Origin: an uncultured Lysobacter sp.
Lineage (GTDB): Bacteria > Pseudomonadota > Gammaproteobacteria > Xanthomonadales > Xanthomonadaceae
Length of the DNA stretch: 58,468 nucleotides
Direction: 5' to 3'
NCBI GenBank assembly: GCA_946480055.1
Contig: CAMLID010000018.1
Location: 1-58,468 of the forward strand
Each line of letters starts with the position of its first letter. Position 1 is the first letter of the stretch. Both the position numbers and the translations under genes were made by a program. The notes beneath the pieces were generated by a model. That model had not been told where the DNA came from. It was given only the letters and a program-made list of their open reading frames with translations, and did no database searches. Below, piece by piece: positions 1 through 10,295 of the stretch.

Positions 1-2
1 CG

Positions 3-305
3 GCCGCGATCATGGCGATGAACAACATCTACTACCGCGCCACCCACCTGATCCAGAACGAGGAATACGGCCAGTTGCGCGCCGGTCTGCGCATGAACGT
101 CATGGCCAACCCGGGCATCGACAAGATGTCGTTCGAACTGGCGTCGCTGGCGGTGTCGGCGATCAACGGTTGCGGCGCCTGTATGGACTCGCACGAGCGT
201 GTGCTGCGTAAGCACGAAATCAGTGCACAGGCTGTGCAGAGTTCGTTGAAGATCAGTGCCGTGGTGCACGCCGTGGCGGTGACCCTGGAGCAGAGCGCGG
301 CCTGA
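3..305 (+). CDS. ahpD: AhpD-family alkylhydroperoxidase (5' end outside window)
   Basis: This is the C-terminal part of a carboxymuconolactone decarboxylase/AhpD-family protein; the frame is open to the left edge, so the start is missing. The motif [13 protein letters not shown] carries the CxxC pair and the following His that form the peroxidatic centre of AhpD, which works with AhpC in reducing alkyl hydroperoxides. The stretch [17 protein letters not shown] is also typical of AhpD. About 100 of the usual 175 residues are visible. ahpC is presumably just upstream (inference). Confidence 0.85.
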   Translation, partial: AAIMAMNNIYYRATHLIQNEEYGQLRAGLRMNVMANPGIDKMSFELASLAVSAINGCGACMDSHERVLRKHEISAQAVQSSLKISAVVHAVAVTLEQSAA

Positions 306-362
306 TCGGCGCCCATCTGCGACGCGTACGGCCCCGAACGGTCGCGCCTCGCTGTATTTCCC

Positions 363-393
363 GACCGCCGGCCCTGTGCCGGCGGTCGCTTTT
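363..393 (+). terminator. Rho-independent terminator after ahpD
   Basis: Perfect 10-bp stem (GACCGCCGGC / GCCGGCGGTC) with a 5-nt loop, followed by GCTTTT, 58 bases after the ahpD stop codon. Confidence 0.75.
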
Positions 394-573
394 GTGCCGG
401 CGGATGCGGGCGGCGGCCCGCGCTCGCGTAGGATGTGCGGCTGGATTCGCCGGGCGCGGAATCGCCCGGAACCGATTCCAAACGCGTTTCGACGGCGTCG
501 GGTCACCCAGTCGCAGTGGCTCGCCTCCGTGGACATACACTTGCAGCGGACTCCAATCAGGGAAGATTGACCA

Positions 574-918
574 ATGAAAAACACCACGGCTCGCTTACTT
601 CTCGTGGCAAGCGCATTTTTCTTCGCTGGTTCATTCGCCGCCAGCGCCAAGGGACGACATGCCGACAAGTCGGCTGAGCCTGACGCACTGGCTGAGCGCG
701 TGTTCGTGTGCGCGCATTTGGCTGGAGAGGGCGGGTCTGGCGATCCAGAGCGCGAAACAGAGCTTCGTCAAACCAACGACGAGATGGATTGCGATAGCGA
801 TCTGATTCATCGGCAAATCGCCGCCGCTCGGAAGAAGTACGCCGGCCAGCCCCGAAAGCTCGCGAAGCTCAACAAAGCGATAGAAGACGCAAAGTCCGAA
901 TACGGCGTGGAGTTCTAA
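574..918 (+). CDS. Small secreted hypothetical protein
   Basis: 114 residues starting with a clear Sec signal peptide (MKNTT, hydrophobic core, cleavage near AASA-KG), so probably periplasmic. The mature part is charged and has two cysteines (FVCAH and DCDSD) that could form a disulfide. The C-terminal half is Lys-rich and probably helical. A GGAAG ribosome site precedes the ATG. Only 13 bases separate it from prmC, so the two may be co-transcribed. I do not recognise the family. Confidence 0.6.
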   Translation: MKNTTARLLLVASAFFFAGSFAASAKGRHADKSAEPDALAERVFVCAHLAGEGGSGDPERETELRQTNDEMDCDSDLIHRQIAAARKKYAGQPRKLAKLNKAIEDAKSEYGVEF

Positions 919-931
919 AAGGACACCGCCG

Positions 932-1762
932 ATGAACCGCATCGATCTGCTGCTGCGCGAAGCCAGGAGCCGTCTCGACGACGGCGCCGAGGCCGAGCTG
1001 CTGCTCGCGCACGCGCTGGGCCAGTCGCGCAGCTGGCTGTTCGCGCACGGCGACGACGTGATCGCCGAAGACCTCGCGCGCCGCTACCGCACTTTGATCG
1101 CGCGCCGCGCCGACGGCGAGCCGGTCGCGTATCTGCTGGGCCAGCGCGGCTTCTGGAGCTTCGACCTGCGCGTCACCCCCGCGACCCTGATCCCGCGCCC
1201 GGAAACCGAACTGCTGGTCGAACTGGCCCTGGCGCGGCTGTCCGCGGGCCGGATCGCGCGCATCGCCGACCTCGGCACCGGCAGCGGTGCGATCGCGCTG
1301 GCGCTGGCGCGCGAACGCCCGGCCGCGCGCGTGATCGCCACCGACGCCAGCGACGCCGCGCTCGGCGTGGCCGCCGACAACGCGCTCGCGCTGGCGCTGG
1401 GCAACGTCGAATTCCGCAACGGCGACTGGTATGCGCCGCTGGAAGGCGAGCGCTACGACCTGATCGTCAGCAACCCGCCCTACATCTCCGAAGACGACGC
1501 CCACCTCGAGCAGGGCGACCTGCGCCACGAGCCGCGCACCGCCCTGGCCTCGGGCGCCGACGGCCTGGACGCGATCCGCGCGCTCGCCGCCGGCGCGCTC
1601 GCGCACCTGCAACGCGGCGGTTGGCTGCTGATCGAACACGGCTGGCAGCAGGGCATGGCGGTGCGCGGCCTGCTGCGCGACGCCGGCCTGGTCGAAGTGG
1701 CGACCGAGCGCGACCTCGAAGGCCGCGACCGCGTGACCCTGGGGCGCGCGCCGGCCGACTAG
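932..1762 (+). CDS. prmC: Peptide chain release factor N5-glutamine methyltransferase
   Basis: 276 residues, the usual PrmC/HemK length. It methylates the Gln of the GGQ motif in release factors RF1 and RF2, using S-adenosylmethionine. Visible motifs are an N-terminal helical domain, the SAM-binding motif [18 protein letters not shown] (about residue 110) and the catalytic NPPY ([10 protein letters not shown], about residue 180). The start is preceded by AAAAGGA. Its substrate gene prfA lies elsewhere in the window rather than adjacent as in E. coli. Confidence 0.95.
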   Translation: MNRIDLLLREARSRLDDGAEAELLLAHALGQSRSWLFAHGDDVIAEDLARRYRTLIARRADGEPVAYLLGQRGFWSFDLRVTPATLIPRPETELLVELALARLSAGRIARIADLGTGSGAIALALARERPAARVIATDASDAALGVAADNALALALGNVEFRNGDWYAPLEGERYDLIVSNPPYISEDDAHLEQGDLRHEPRTALASGADGLDAIRALAAGALAHLQRGGWLLIEHGWQQGMAVRGLLRDAGLVEVATERDLEGRDRVTLGRAPAD

Positions 1763-1900
1763 CGGCCGCGTTCGCGTCCGCCGCCTCGCGCCGCTGCTGC
1801 ATTCCTTTCGGCACCGACGCGTCGCACGTCAGCAGCCCGCGGCTTCGCCCGCGCGCCGCGTCTCGGTAGACTCGGCGTATTCCGTCAGCGAGATTCCGCG

Positions 1901-2845
1901 ATGCGCACGCTCTATCCCGAGATCGAACCCTACGAGACCGGTACGCTCCGGGTCGACGACCGCCACACCCTCTATTACGAACAGTGCGGCAACCCCAAGG
2001 GCAAGCCGGTGGTGCTGCTGCACGGCGGCCCCGGGGCCGGCTGCAGCCCGAAGATGCGCCGCTTCCACGACCCGGCCAAGTACCGCATCGTCCTGTTCGA
2101 CCAGCGCGGCAGCGGCCGTTCGACGCCGCACGCGGATCTGGTCGACAACGGCACCTGGGAACTGGTCGCCGACATCGAGCGCCTGCGCAACCAACTGGGC
2201 ATCGAACGCTGGCAGGTGTTCGGCGGTTCCTGGGGTTCGACCCTGGCCCTGGCCTACGCCCAGACCCACCCGCAGCGCGTGACCGAGCTGGTGCTGCGCG
2301 GCATCTTCATGCTGCGGCGCTGGGAACTGGAGTGGTTCTACCAGGAAGGCGCCTCGCGCCTGTTCCCGGATGCGTGGCAGCACTACCTGGCGGCGATCCC
2401 GCCGGTCGAACGCCACGACCTGATCAGCGCCTACCACCGTCGCCTCACCAGCGACGACGAGTCCGTGCGCCTGGCCGCCGCGCGCGCCTGGAGCGTCTGG
2501 GAAGGCGCGACCAGCTTCCTGCACGTGGACGAGGATTTCGTCAGCGGCCACGAGGACGCCGCGTTCGCGCTCGCGTTCGCGCGCATCGAGAACCATTACT
2601 TCGTCAACGGCGGCTTCTTCGAGGTTGAGGACCAGCTGCTGCGCGACGCCCACCGCCTGGCCGGCATCCCGGGCACCATCGTCCACGGCCGCTACGACGT
2701 GGTCTGCCCGCTGCAGAACGCCTGGGACCTCAAGCAGGTCTGGCCCGCGGCCGAACTGAGCATCACCCCGGCCTCCGGCCACTCCGCCTTCGAGCCCGAG
2801 AACGTCGACGCCCTGGTGCGCGCGACCGACCGCTACGCCGCCTGA
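1901..2845 (+). CDS. pip: Proline iminopeptidase (alpha/beta hydrolase, S33)
   Basis: 314 residues, full length for prolyl aminopeptidase, which releases N-terminal proline from peptides in the cytoplasm. Visible signatures are the oxyanion region LLHGGPGAG, FDQRGSGRS, the nucleophile elbow GGSWGS, and the catalytic Asp and His near RYDVVCP and SGHSAFEP. It is a single gene followed by a strong terminator. The start MRTLYPEIEPYETG matches the family N-terminus. Confidence 0.95.
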   Translation: MRTLYPEIEPYETGTLRVDDRHTLYYEQCGNPKGKPVVLLHGGPGAGCSPKMRRFHDPAKYRIVLFDQRGSGRSTPHADLVDNGTWELVADIERLRNQLGIERWQVFGGSWGSTLALAYAQTHPQRVTELVLRGIFMLRRWELEWFYQEGASRLFPDAWQHYLAAIPPVERHDLISAYHRRLTSDDESVRLAAARAWSVWEGATSFLHVDEDFVSGHEDAAFALAFARIENHYFVNGGFFEVEDQLLRDAHRLAGIPGTIVHGRYDVVCPLQNAWDLKQVWPAAELSITPASGHSAFEPENVDALVRATDRYAA

Positions 2846-2862
2846 GGCGGTCGCGGCGTGCG

Positions 2863-2898
2863 ACGGCCGGCAGCTCGCAGCTGTCGGCCGTTTTCGTT
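2863..2898 (+). terminator. Rho-independent terminator after pip
   Basis: A 12-bp stem with one G-U pair and a 5-base loop, followed by TTTTCGTTT, 17 bases past the pip stop. Confidence 0.85.
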
Positions 2899-3092
2899 TC
2901 CGTATCGCCGCAAGCCTGCCGAGCGCCGCCTCGGCGGAGTGCGCGCGTGGGCAAATTCTCTATGCGGATGGCGTCTGCAGCGTGCTTTCAGGCACCGGCG
3001 TCGGCGCTGCATGCTTCCACCGGGCTGCGGCGCCGGAGTGCGGCTGTGAACTCGAATGGCCCGCCGGCGCGCAAACGGCCGGCGGTCCCGCC

Positions 3093-3650
3093 TCAATCCG
3101 CGCGCGACCCGTCCGGGTTGTGCTCGATCATCCACAGCCCGGCCCAGAGCTTGAGATCGAGCTCGTAGCCTTCGGCGTGCTTGCGCATCAGCCAGGCCGG
3201 GGCGTCGCTGCGCGCGACTTCATGGACCACGATGTCCTCGCCGTCGACGCCGCCGCCGTCGCCGACGCGGCGCAGCTGGCTGGCGCGCACGAAGGCGATG
3301 CGTTCGCTGCTCATGCCCGAGGAGGTCGGGCCGGTCAGCAGCACGTCGACGCGTCCGGCCTGCCAGCCGGTTTCCTCGATCAGCTCGCGGCGCGCGGCGC
3401 TTTCCAGGGTGTCGGCGGCGTGATCGTCGCCGACCAGGCCGGCCGGCATTTCGATGGTGCGTGCGTTCAAGGGCACCCGGAACTGCTCGACGAACAGCAC
3501 CTTATCCTCCGGCGTGACCGCGACGATGATCACCGCCATGCCGTTGCCGTGGGTGCGCTCGGCGTATTCCCAACGGCCGCGGCGCATCATCCGCAGCCAC
3601 TGGCCGTCGTACAGGGTTTCGACTGCTTCGTTCATCGCGGTTTCGATCAT
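3093..3650 (-). CDS. NUDIX hydrolase (ADP-ribose pyrophosphatase-like)
   Basis: 185 residues. The Nudix box is intact (AGLVGDDHAADTLESAARR then ELIEETGW, i.e. GX5EX7REUXEEXGU), so it should hydrolyse a nucleoside diphosphate linked to another group. The N-terminal beta region and ARTIEMPAGLV resemble ADP-ribose pyrophosphatases, but the substrate cannot be read from sequence. It is the third gene of a minus-strand operon, 29 bases after the exonuclease. A second in-frame Met five residues in (MNEAVETLYDG) could be the true start. Confidence 0.85.
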   Translation of the reverse strand: MIETAMNEAVETLYDGQWLRMMRRGRWEYAERTHGNGMAVIIVAVTPEDKVLFVEQFRVPLNARTIEMPAGLVGDDHAADTLESAARRELIEETGWQAGRVDVLLTGPTSSGMSSERIAFVRASQLRRVGDGGGVDGEDIVVHEVARSDAPAWLMRKHAEGYELDLKLWAGLWMIEHNPDGSRAD

Positions 3651-3679
3651 GGTGCGTCCGGGCGTCCGTTCGTCCGATG

Positions 3680-4606
3680 CTACGACGGAAGCGATGACGT
3701 CGCGAAGTCCAGGCCGGCGGCTTCGTGCAGGCGGCGCCGGGTCATGGGGCCGAAGCGCAAGGATTCGCACAGGGCCAGCAGCTCCGGCGCCAGACCGCGG
3801 CCGCGCTGGAACGGGGCGATACCGTCGCCCAGCGGCGCGTCCAGGGCAATGGTGGTCAGGCGTCGGCACAACAGGGCCTGTTCGCGGTGTTCGCGCAGGC
3901 GCGCGGCCGCGCTGGCGGCGCCGCGCACGCGCAGGAACGGGACTTCCTCGACCCGCGCCAGCAAGGCGTCCAGGGTGCCGAAGTGGCCCAGCAGCGCGGC
4001 CGCGGTCTTGGCGCCGATGCCGGGCACGCCGGGGATGTTGTCGACCGCGTCGCCGGTCAGGGCCAGGTAGTCGGCGATCTGGCGCGCTTCCACGCCGTGC
4101 CGCGCCGGCACTCCGGCCGCGTTCCAACGCTGGCCGCGGGCGTAGTCCCACTGTTCGTCGGCCTCGTCCAGCAACTGCGACAGGTCCTTGTCGGCCGAGA
4201 CGATCACGCCGCGGTAGCCCTGCAGGCGCATCGTCGCCAGGGCGGTGCCGATCAGGTCGTCGGCCTCGTACTCGCTGTGGGCGAGCACCGGCAGGCCGAG
4301 CGCGCGGCACAGCGACTTGCAGTGCTCGAACTGGCGCTTGAGCTCCTGCGGCGCCGGATCGCGGTTGGCCTTATAGGCTGGGTAGATGGCGTTGCGGAAG
4401 CACGAGTCCAGGGCTTCGTCGAAGGCGATCGCGATGTGGCGCGGGCGTTCGCGTTCGATCAGTTCGGCCAGGAAGCGGGCGAAGCCGTGTACCGCGTTGG
4501 TCGGCCAGCCTTCGGCGTCCTCGAATTCGTTGGGCATCGAGTGCCAGGCGCGGAACACGTAGAGGCTGGCGTCGACCAGGTACAGCGGCGGGCGCACGGC
4601 GCTCAT
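3680..4606 (-). CDS. 5'-3' exonuclease / flap-endonuclease-like protein (PolA N-domain family)
   Basis: 308 residues. It matches the stand-alone 5'-3' exonuclease family related to the N-terminal domain of DNA polymerase I. Metal-binding acidic residues are visible: LVDASLYVFRAW, AFDEALDSCFRN, EYEADDLIGT, SADKDLSQLL and GDAVDNIPGVPGIGAKTAAALL, the last being the H3TH DNA-binding motif. It may be an Xni/ExoIX equivalent acting on flaps or RNA primers (inference). It overlaps the nitroreductase gene by 4 bases (ATGA), which indicates translational coupling. Confidence 0.9.
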   Translation of the reverse strand: MSAVRPPLYLVDASLYVFRAWHSMPNEFEDAEGWPTNAVHGFARFLAELIERERPRHIAIAFDEALDSCFRNAIYPAYKANRDPAPQELKRQFEHCKSLCRALGLPVLAHSEYEADDLIGTALATMRLQGYRGVIVSADKDLSQLLDEADEQWDYARGQRWNAAGVPARHGVEARQIADYLALTGDAVDNIPGVPGIGAKTAAALLGHFGTLDALLARVEEVPFLRVRGAASAAARLREHREQALLCRRLTTIALDAPLGDGIAPFQRGRGLAPELLALCESLRFGPMTRRRLHEAAGLDFATSSLPS

Positions 4607-5208
4607 GCCGGCGTCCAGGCGGAGAGCAGGGCGAGCGGGTCGGGGCGCTCGCGCTCGGGCACGTCGAGCTTGGGGGTGCCGATATGGATGAAGCCGGCCA
4701 CGCGCTCGTCCGCGCCCAGGCCGAACCAGTCCGCGACCTGAGGATCGTAGGCCGGCCAGCCGGTCAGCCAGACCGCACCGAAGCCCAGCGCCTGCGCGGC
4801 CTGGAGCAGGGCGAAGCAGACGCAGCCGGCGGTGAGCAGGCGCTCCTGCTCGGGGATCTTCTCGTCCGGGCCCAGGCGTGCGATCACCACCACTATTAAA
4901 GGAGCGTGCGAAAAGCGGCCGCGATCCTTCTCGACCGCGGCCTCGCCGGCGTCGGGGTCGCGTTCCAGGCCGCGCGCGGCCAGGCGCTCGCCGAGGGCGT
5001 GGCGGGCGTCGCCGCGGATGCTGAGAAAGCGGAACGGCACGCGTTTGCCGTGGTCCGGGACGCGCACGGCCGAACGCAGCATGCGCTCCAGCTGGCGCTC
5101 GTCCGGGCCCGGTTCGGTCAGCTGCTTGGCCGGCACCGAGCGCCGAATGTCCAAAGCCGCTAACGCTTTTTCGGTTTCAGGGAGGAAGTTGGGATCGATT
5201 CGGGACAT
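4603..5208 (-). CDS. Nitroreductase family protein (YdjA-like)
   Basis: 201 residues of the FMN-dependent nitroreductase fold. Typical motifs are RSAVRVPDHGKRVPFRF near the N-terminus and FGAVWLTGWPAYDP near residue 145. It probably reduces nitro or quinone-like compounds using NAD(P)H; the natural substrate is unknown. It is first in an operon with the exonuclease and NUDIX genes. No clear Shine-Dalgarno site precedes the ATG; instead a perfect inverted repeat starts 5 bases upstream, so the transcript may be leaderless or the site may be an operator. Confidence 0.85.
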   Translation of the reverse strand: MSRIDPNFLPETEKALAALDIRRSVPAKQLTEPGPDERQLERMLRSAVRVPDHGKRVPFRFLSIRGDARHALGERLAARGLERDPDAGEAAVEKDRGRFSHAPLIVVVIARLGPDEKIPEQERLLTAGCVCFALLQAAQALGFGAVWLTGWPAYDPQVADWFGLGADERVAGFIHIGTPKLDVPERERPDPLALLSAWTPA

Positions 5209-5212
5209 TAGT

Positions 5213-5231
5213 CACAAAAGCCTATTTTGTG
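5213..5231. promoter_or_regulatory. Inverted repeat between divergent genes, possible operator
   Basis: Perfect 7-bp arms CACAAAA / TTTTGTG around GCCTA, directly in front of the nitroreductase ATG on the minus strand and 115 bases before the DUF1631 gene. It has the size and symmetry of a dimeric regulator site; the regulator is not identifiable. Confidence 0.4.
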
Positions 5232-5346
5232 TGTGCATTCGCTGTCGTATCTTGCCACTATGCTGTTGCCAACTGCCTAAAAACGGCAGGTTCGGTCCAC
5301 GGTCCAACGCACGATTCAAGCCCATTCGGGTACAGGGGAACACGCA

Positions 5347-7641
5347 GTGTCCGGTCACCTGCACGGCGTAGCTCAAGGCACGCGTACCGATCCCTTGCGC
5401 ATGCTCGAGGAGATCAAGCGCCTGGCGTTGGAGCATCTGGGCGGCCTGCCCGGAACCCTGTACGGCCCGATCGAGGACGCCATGAAGGTGGACTCGCTGA
5501 AGGGCGACGGCAAGAACCATCAATACGAAGAACAAGCCGCATTGTGGGTACTGCGGCAGCATCAGGCTACCCATGTGATGGCGTTCCGCCAGCAGGTGGC
5601 CAAGGGCTTCGACGAATTCCGCGCCCTGCGCATCCGCAGCGGCGGCGAAGTGCCGATGCGGCTGGTGGACGAGAACCAGCTCGAGTTCGACCTGGCCGGC
5701 GAGCGCCTGACCGAGTCCCTGTGCGGCCGCTACGCGCGCCCGCTGGACATGGTTCAGGGCCGCCTGCTCGCGGTCTCCGAGGCCATGCACCTGGCGCCCG
5801 GCCCGAATCCGATCGGCCCGCAGCGCCTGGTCGCGGCCTTCGTCGAGACCTTCGTCGACGCGCAGCTGCCCGAGCCGCTGCGCGCACGCCTGTTCCGCCA
5901 GTACGAACACGAGCTGGCGCGCCTGCTCGGCGACCTGTACGGCCGGGTCAACACCCTGCTGTCCAGCAATGGCTACGGGGTCGGGATGGGTCCGAGCCTG
6001 AGCCCCAAGCCGCCGCGCGAGCCGGTCCGCGAACGTGGCTACGGCGACTTCGATCCGAATCACGGCGCGGGCTTTGGGGAGCCCTCGCCGAACGCCAACG
6101 CGTACGGCGCGTATGGCGGCGCGTCCCCCGGTTCCGCGCCGAACGGCGGCCATGCCGCCCAACACGAACCCCAACGTCCGCCGATGTCGTCCAGCGATAT
6201 CGCGGCCATGGCCAGTGAGCTCGCCGATTTGCGCAGTCAATTGCATGCCTGGCGCGAAGGACTGATGCGGTCCGACGCCGTCCCCCACGCCCATGCCCCG
6301 CAACGAACGATGGCCCCGCGCCGCGAGTTGCGCATCGACGAAGTCGTCAGCGTCGCCTCGCTGCTGCAAGCCGAACCGCCGGACGCGTTCGCGCGCGCCC
6401 TGGCCGTGTCCGGGCGCCTGGGCGAGAGCATCCGCGACCATCTGCACGACGGTGCGCGGCGGCTCGGCCTGAATCCCGACCAGACCTGCTTCAGCGCCGA
6501 AGAGGACGACGCGATCGACCTGGTCGCGCTGCTGTTCGATTCGCTGTTCCGCAACCACGCGCTGCAGGACCGCGCGCGCCGCTTGTATGCGCGCCTGGTG
6601 CTGCCTTACGTCAAGGTCGCGCTGACCGACAACGAAGTGTTCGTGAAGCGCGAACACCCGGCGCGGCGTCTGCTCGATGCCATCACCGAAGCCTGCGAAG
6701 GCAACGACGGCGAGACCCCGCAGGACCGCGAACTGCTGGACCGCGCCACCGAGATCTCGCAGCGGATCGTCGCCGACTACAACGAAGACGTGGCCGTGTT
6801 CGAAATGGCCCACGCCGAACTCGATGCGCTGCTGTCGCAGCAGCGGCGCCGGGTCGAGCTGCAGGAGCAGCGCGCGGCCAAGGCCACCTATGGCCGCGAG
6901 CGCCTCGGCGCGGCGCGCAGCCAGGCCGACAGCGCCCTGCGCGAGCGTCTGGCCGAACCGCCGCTGACCCAGGCCGTGGCCGATTTCCTGGCCATGCCCT
7001 GGCGCCATCACCTGGTCCAGACCCTGCTGCGCGAAGGCGGCGAAGCACGCCGCGACGAAGCCCTGTCGCTGGGCGACGCCCTGATCGAAGCCGATCGCCT
7101 GGCCGCCGAGCAGCGTGGCCGCGAATTGGCCGATCGCCTGATCGCGCTGCAACCGCTGATCGTGCAGTGCCTGGCCAGCTCCGGCCTGGACGACAGCGCC
7201 GCCCAGCACGGCATGGCCGGACTGGTGCGGGCCTTGGCGACGCCGGATTCGGCGCGCCGCACGCGCCCGGCCTCGCCGCTGCCCGCGGCCGAGGACGAAG
7301 CCGTCGAGGAAACCCGTCGCTACCTGCCGCCGGGCAAGGACGTCTCCCAGCACGATCCGGTTCTGGCCGAGCGCATGCGCGGCCTGGATCCGGGCGACTG
7401 GCTGCGCCTGACCGATCTGCAGGGCGAGCAGATTGCGGCCAAGGTGGCCTGGGTCAGCCCGCTGACCTCGCGCTACCTGCTGGTCAACCGCCGCGGCCTG
7501 CGCGTGTTCGCGGCCTCGCCGGAAGAACTGGCGATCCTGGCCGGCGAAGGCCGGCTCAGCATCGGTGCCGAGCGCAATGCCTTCGACGAGGCCATGCGTC
7601 AGGTCCGCCGCCATCTGGATCGCGCGGTCGGCCATCGCTGA
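5347..7641 (+). CDS. DUF1631 family protein
   Basis: 764 residues, starting with GTG. The protein fits the DUF1631 family of large cytoplasmic gammaproteobacterial proteins without established function. It has no signal peptide or membrane segment. The N-terminal 200 residues are helical, residues 220-275 are a low-complexity Pro/Gly/Asn linker, the centre is again helical, and the last 110 residues (ending in WVSPLTSRYLLVNRRGLRVF) look like a PilZ-type beta-barrel, as in other DUF1631 members. Cyclic-di-GMP binding is therefore possible but not shown. It is monocistronic, with a terminator 28 bases after the stop. Confidence 0.85.
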   Translation: MSGHLHGVAQGTRTDPLRMLEEIKRLALEHLGGLPGTLYGPIEDAMKVDSLKGDGKNHQYEEQAALWVLRQHQATHVMAFRQQVAKGFDEFRALRIRSGGEVPMRLVDENQLEFDLAGERLTESLCGRYARPLDMVQGRLLAVSEAMHLAPGPNPIGPQRLVAAFVETFVDAQLPEPLRARLFRQYEHELARLLGDLYGRVNTLLSSNGYGVGMGPSLSPKPPREPVRERGYGDFDPNHGAGFGEPSPNANAYGAYGGASPGSAPNGGHAAQHEPQRPPMSSSDIAAMASELADLRSQLHAWREGLMRSDAVPHAHAPQRTMAPRRELRIDEVVSVASLLQAEPPDAFARALAVSGRLGESIRDHLHDGARRLGLNPDQTCFSAEEDDAIDLVALLFDSLFRNHALQDRARRLYARLVLPYVKVALTDNEVFVKREHPARRLLDAITEACEGNDGETPQDRELLDRATEISQRIVADYNEDVAVFEMAHAELDALLSQQRRRVELQEQRAAKATYGRERLGAARSQADSALRERLAEPPLTQAVADFLAMPWRHHLVQTLLREGGEARRDEALSLGDALIEADRLAAEQRGRELADRLIALQPLIVQCLASSGLDDSAAQHGMAGLVRALATPDSARRTRPASPLPAAEDEAVEETRRYLPPGKDVSQHDPVLAERMRGLDPGDWLRLTDLQGEQIAAKVAWVSPLTSRYLLVNRRGLRVFAASPEELAILAGEGRLSIGAERNAFDEAMRQVRRHLDRAVGHR

Positions 7642-7668
7642 GCCCTGACACGCAAAGCGCACACCCCC

Positions 7669-7694
7669 GACGCCCCGTCCCATGACGGGGCGTC
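7669..7694 (+). terminator. Terminator hairpin after DUF1631 gene
   Basis: Perfect 11-bp stem GACGCCCCGTC / GACGGGGCGTC with a 4-base loop, followed by a short T-containing stretch (GCCGTTT). Confidence 0.7.
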
Positions 7695-7776
7695 GCCGTT
7701 TGCAGCGCCGCCCGTCCGCGCTTGCTCGCGCGCGACCGCATTCCGCTACGATGCGGCGAGACACCCATTACCGGGC

Positions 7777-8885
<1,109 letters not shown>

Positions 8886-8889
<4 letters not shown>

Positions 8890-9407
8890 ATTCCGCGACG
8901 CCGGACCAGGCCTCGTTCGAGGTTCGATTCCGCTACAGCTTTTGGGACCGGATCCGCTCCGGCCTGGTGATGTCGTTCCAGACCCCGTGGGGCGCCCTGG
9001 CTTTCCTGGCGTTCCCCTTGGCTGCGTTGGCACTGCTGTTGCTCTACTGGTACGAAGGCCTGCCGATCGATGCGCTTTTTGTGGCCTCGATCGCGGCTGC
9101 GATGTCCTTCCCGTTGTTGCTGCAGGCCTTCTTCGCGATCGCAGTGCATTTCTTCGGCGCGCATAAGGGCCGTAGCTACCAGTACCACTTCGGCGACTTC
9201 GGCTTACGGGCCTACAGCGACACCGAAGAATGGACGCAATCCTGGAAGGCGATCACCCAGGCGAAGTGTCAGGGCGGCTTCTTGTTGCTGTTCTTCTCGC
9301 GCGGCCGCGCGCATTGCCTGCCCGCTCGTCAGTTGCAGCAGCAGGGGGCCTTGGAGCCGATCCTGTCCCTGGCCCGCGCGCACGGCGTTCGCGTTCGCGG
9401 TGCCTGA
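8886..9407 (+). CDS. YcxB-like membrane protein
   Basis: 173 residues, starting with a GTG that overlaps the pntAA stop (GTGA), so it is translationally coupled to pntAA. Two membrane segments are visible (GALAFLAFPLAALALLLLYW and ALFVASIAAAMSFPLLLQAF), followed by a cytoplasmic domain with SYQYHFGDFGLRAYSDTEEW and ending near ARAHGVRVRG. This layout is that of the YcxB-like family, whose function is unknown. Its coupling to pntAA may be incidental. Confidence 0.75.
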
Positions 9408-9522
9408 TCGCCTGCAGCGGCGAGCCGCTGTTAAGCCCTCGGCTGCGCGCGCTTAACCTGCGGGTGCGCATCCTGCTGGCGTCCTCTAGCGGAGCTCCGG
9501 CATAGACGACGATCTCGACACG

Positions 9523-9768
9523 ATGACGATCGAGCAATTGCGCGAAGAAGCACGGCGCCTTCGCGCCGGCATCCGCGCGCACCGCGACAGCAGCCTGCAC
9601 GAACTGTGCTGGCATCACCCGCAGTTGTGGAACCTGTTGCCCGAGAGCACCGCGCCGGAGATCGCGGTGCCGGAGTGGCCGGCGTTCATGCGCGGCTGCG
9701 TGCGCTATCGGCAATCGCTGGACCGGCAGCGGCCGGATGCGCGCAGGGTGGATATCGAAGCGGAGTGA
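9523..9768 (+). CDS. Small hypothetical protein
   Basis: 81 residues with no signal peptide. It begins with a basic helical stretch (IEQLREEARRLRAGIRAHRD) and continues with LHELCWHHPQLWNLLPE and a Trp/Pro-rich part. The composition is protein-like and the codon use is that of neighbouring genes. I do not recognise the family. No strong ribosome site precedes the ATG. Confidence 0.55.
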   Translation: MTIEQLREEARRLRAGIRAHRDSSLHELCWHHPQLWNLLPESTAPEIAVPEWPAFMRGCVRYRQSLDRQRPDARRVDIEAE

Positions 9769-9783
9769 GCGCGTTCGCTGCGC

Positions 9784-10290
9784 TCAACGCTCCGGGCGCG
9801 GGTCGTCCCTCGGGCCACGACGGTCGCGATCGTCGTCGCGATCGCGCGGCTTGGGCGGGTTGGCCTGCATCCATGCGCGGCGTTGCTCCGGGGTCATCGC
9901 GCGCCAGCGTTCGCGCAGGGCCTCGCGGTCGGCCTCGTTGAGATCGCGCATGCGGCCGAACAGGGCGCGCGCCTGTTCGCGTTGTTCCGGGTTCATGCCT
10001 TCCCAGCGGCGCATGCCGTGGCGTGCGCGTTTGCGTTGCTCCGGCGTCATCTGCTGCCAGCGGCGGGCGTGATCGAGCATGCGCAGGCGCTCGCCGGGCT
10101 CGGCGTTCCAGCGTTCGCGCACCGGCGCGATCAGTTGTTCGCGTTGCTGCGGGCTGAGCTGTTCCCAGGCCGGCGGCGTCGCGGCCTTGGGGTCGGCCGG
10201 CCGCGGACCGGCGGCGAACACCGGGGCCGCAGCCAGCAGCGCCAGCCAGAGCAGGCAGGCCGATGCGGGGCGGAACGAAAGGCGGGACAT
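9784..10290 (-). CDS. DUF3106-type secreted protein
   Basis: 168 residues with a Sec signal peptide (cleavage near PVFA-AG). The mature part consists of repeated helical units of the form W..L.P.QREQL, W..M.PEQR and W.GM.PEQREQAR, each starting with Trp; this is the DUF3106 pattern of unknown function. The tail is rich in Asp, Arg and Pro. It is last in a minus-strand operon behind a sigma factor and a putative anti-sigma gene, 5 bases from the latter. It may be an envelope-stress or metal-response protein by context only. Confidence 0.8.
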   Translation of the reverse strand: MSRLSFRPASACLLWLALLAAAPVFAAGPRPADPKAATPPAWEQLSPQQREQLIAPVRERWNAEPGERLRMLDHARRWQQMTPEQRKRARHGMRRWEGMNPEQREQARALFGRMRDLNEADREALRERWRAMTPEQRRAWMQANPPKPRDRDDDRDRRGPRDDPRPER

Positions 10291-10295
10291 GGGGC

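Noticed and set aside
5212..7764. 850-codon minus-strand open frame opposite the DUF1631 gene
   Set aside because: A shadow frame of high-GC codon bias; Gln/Arg/Ala/Val-rich with no domain, while the plus-strand gene is a recognised family.
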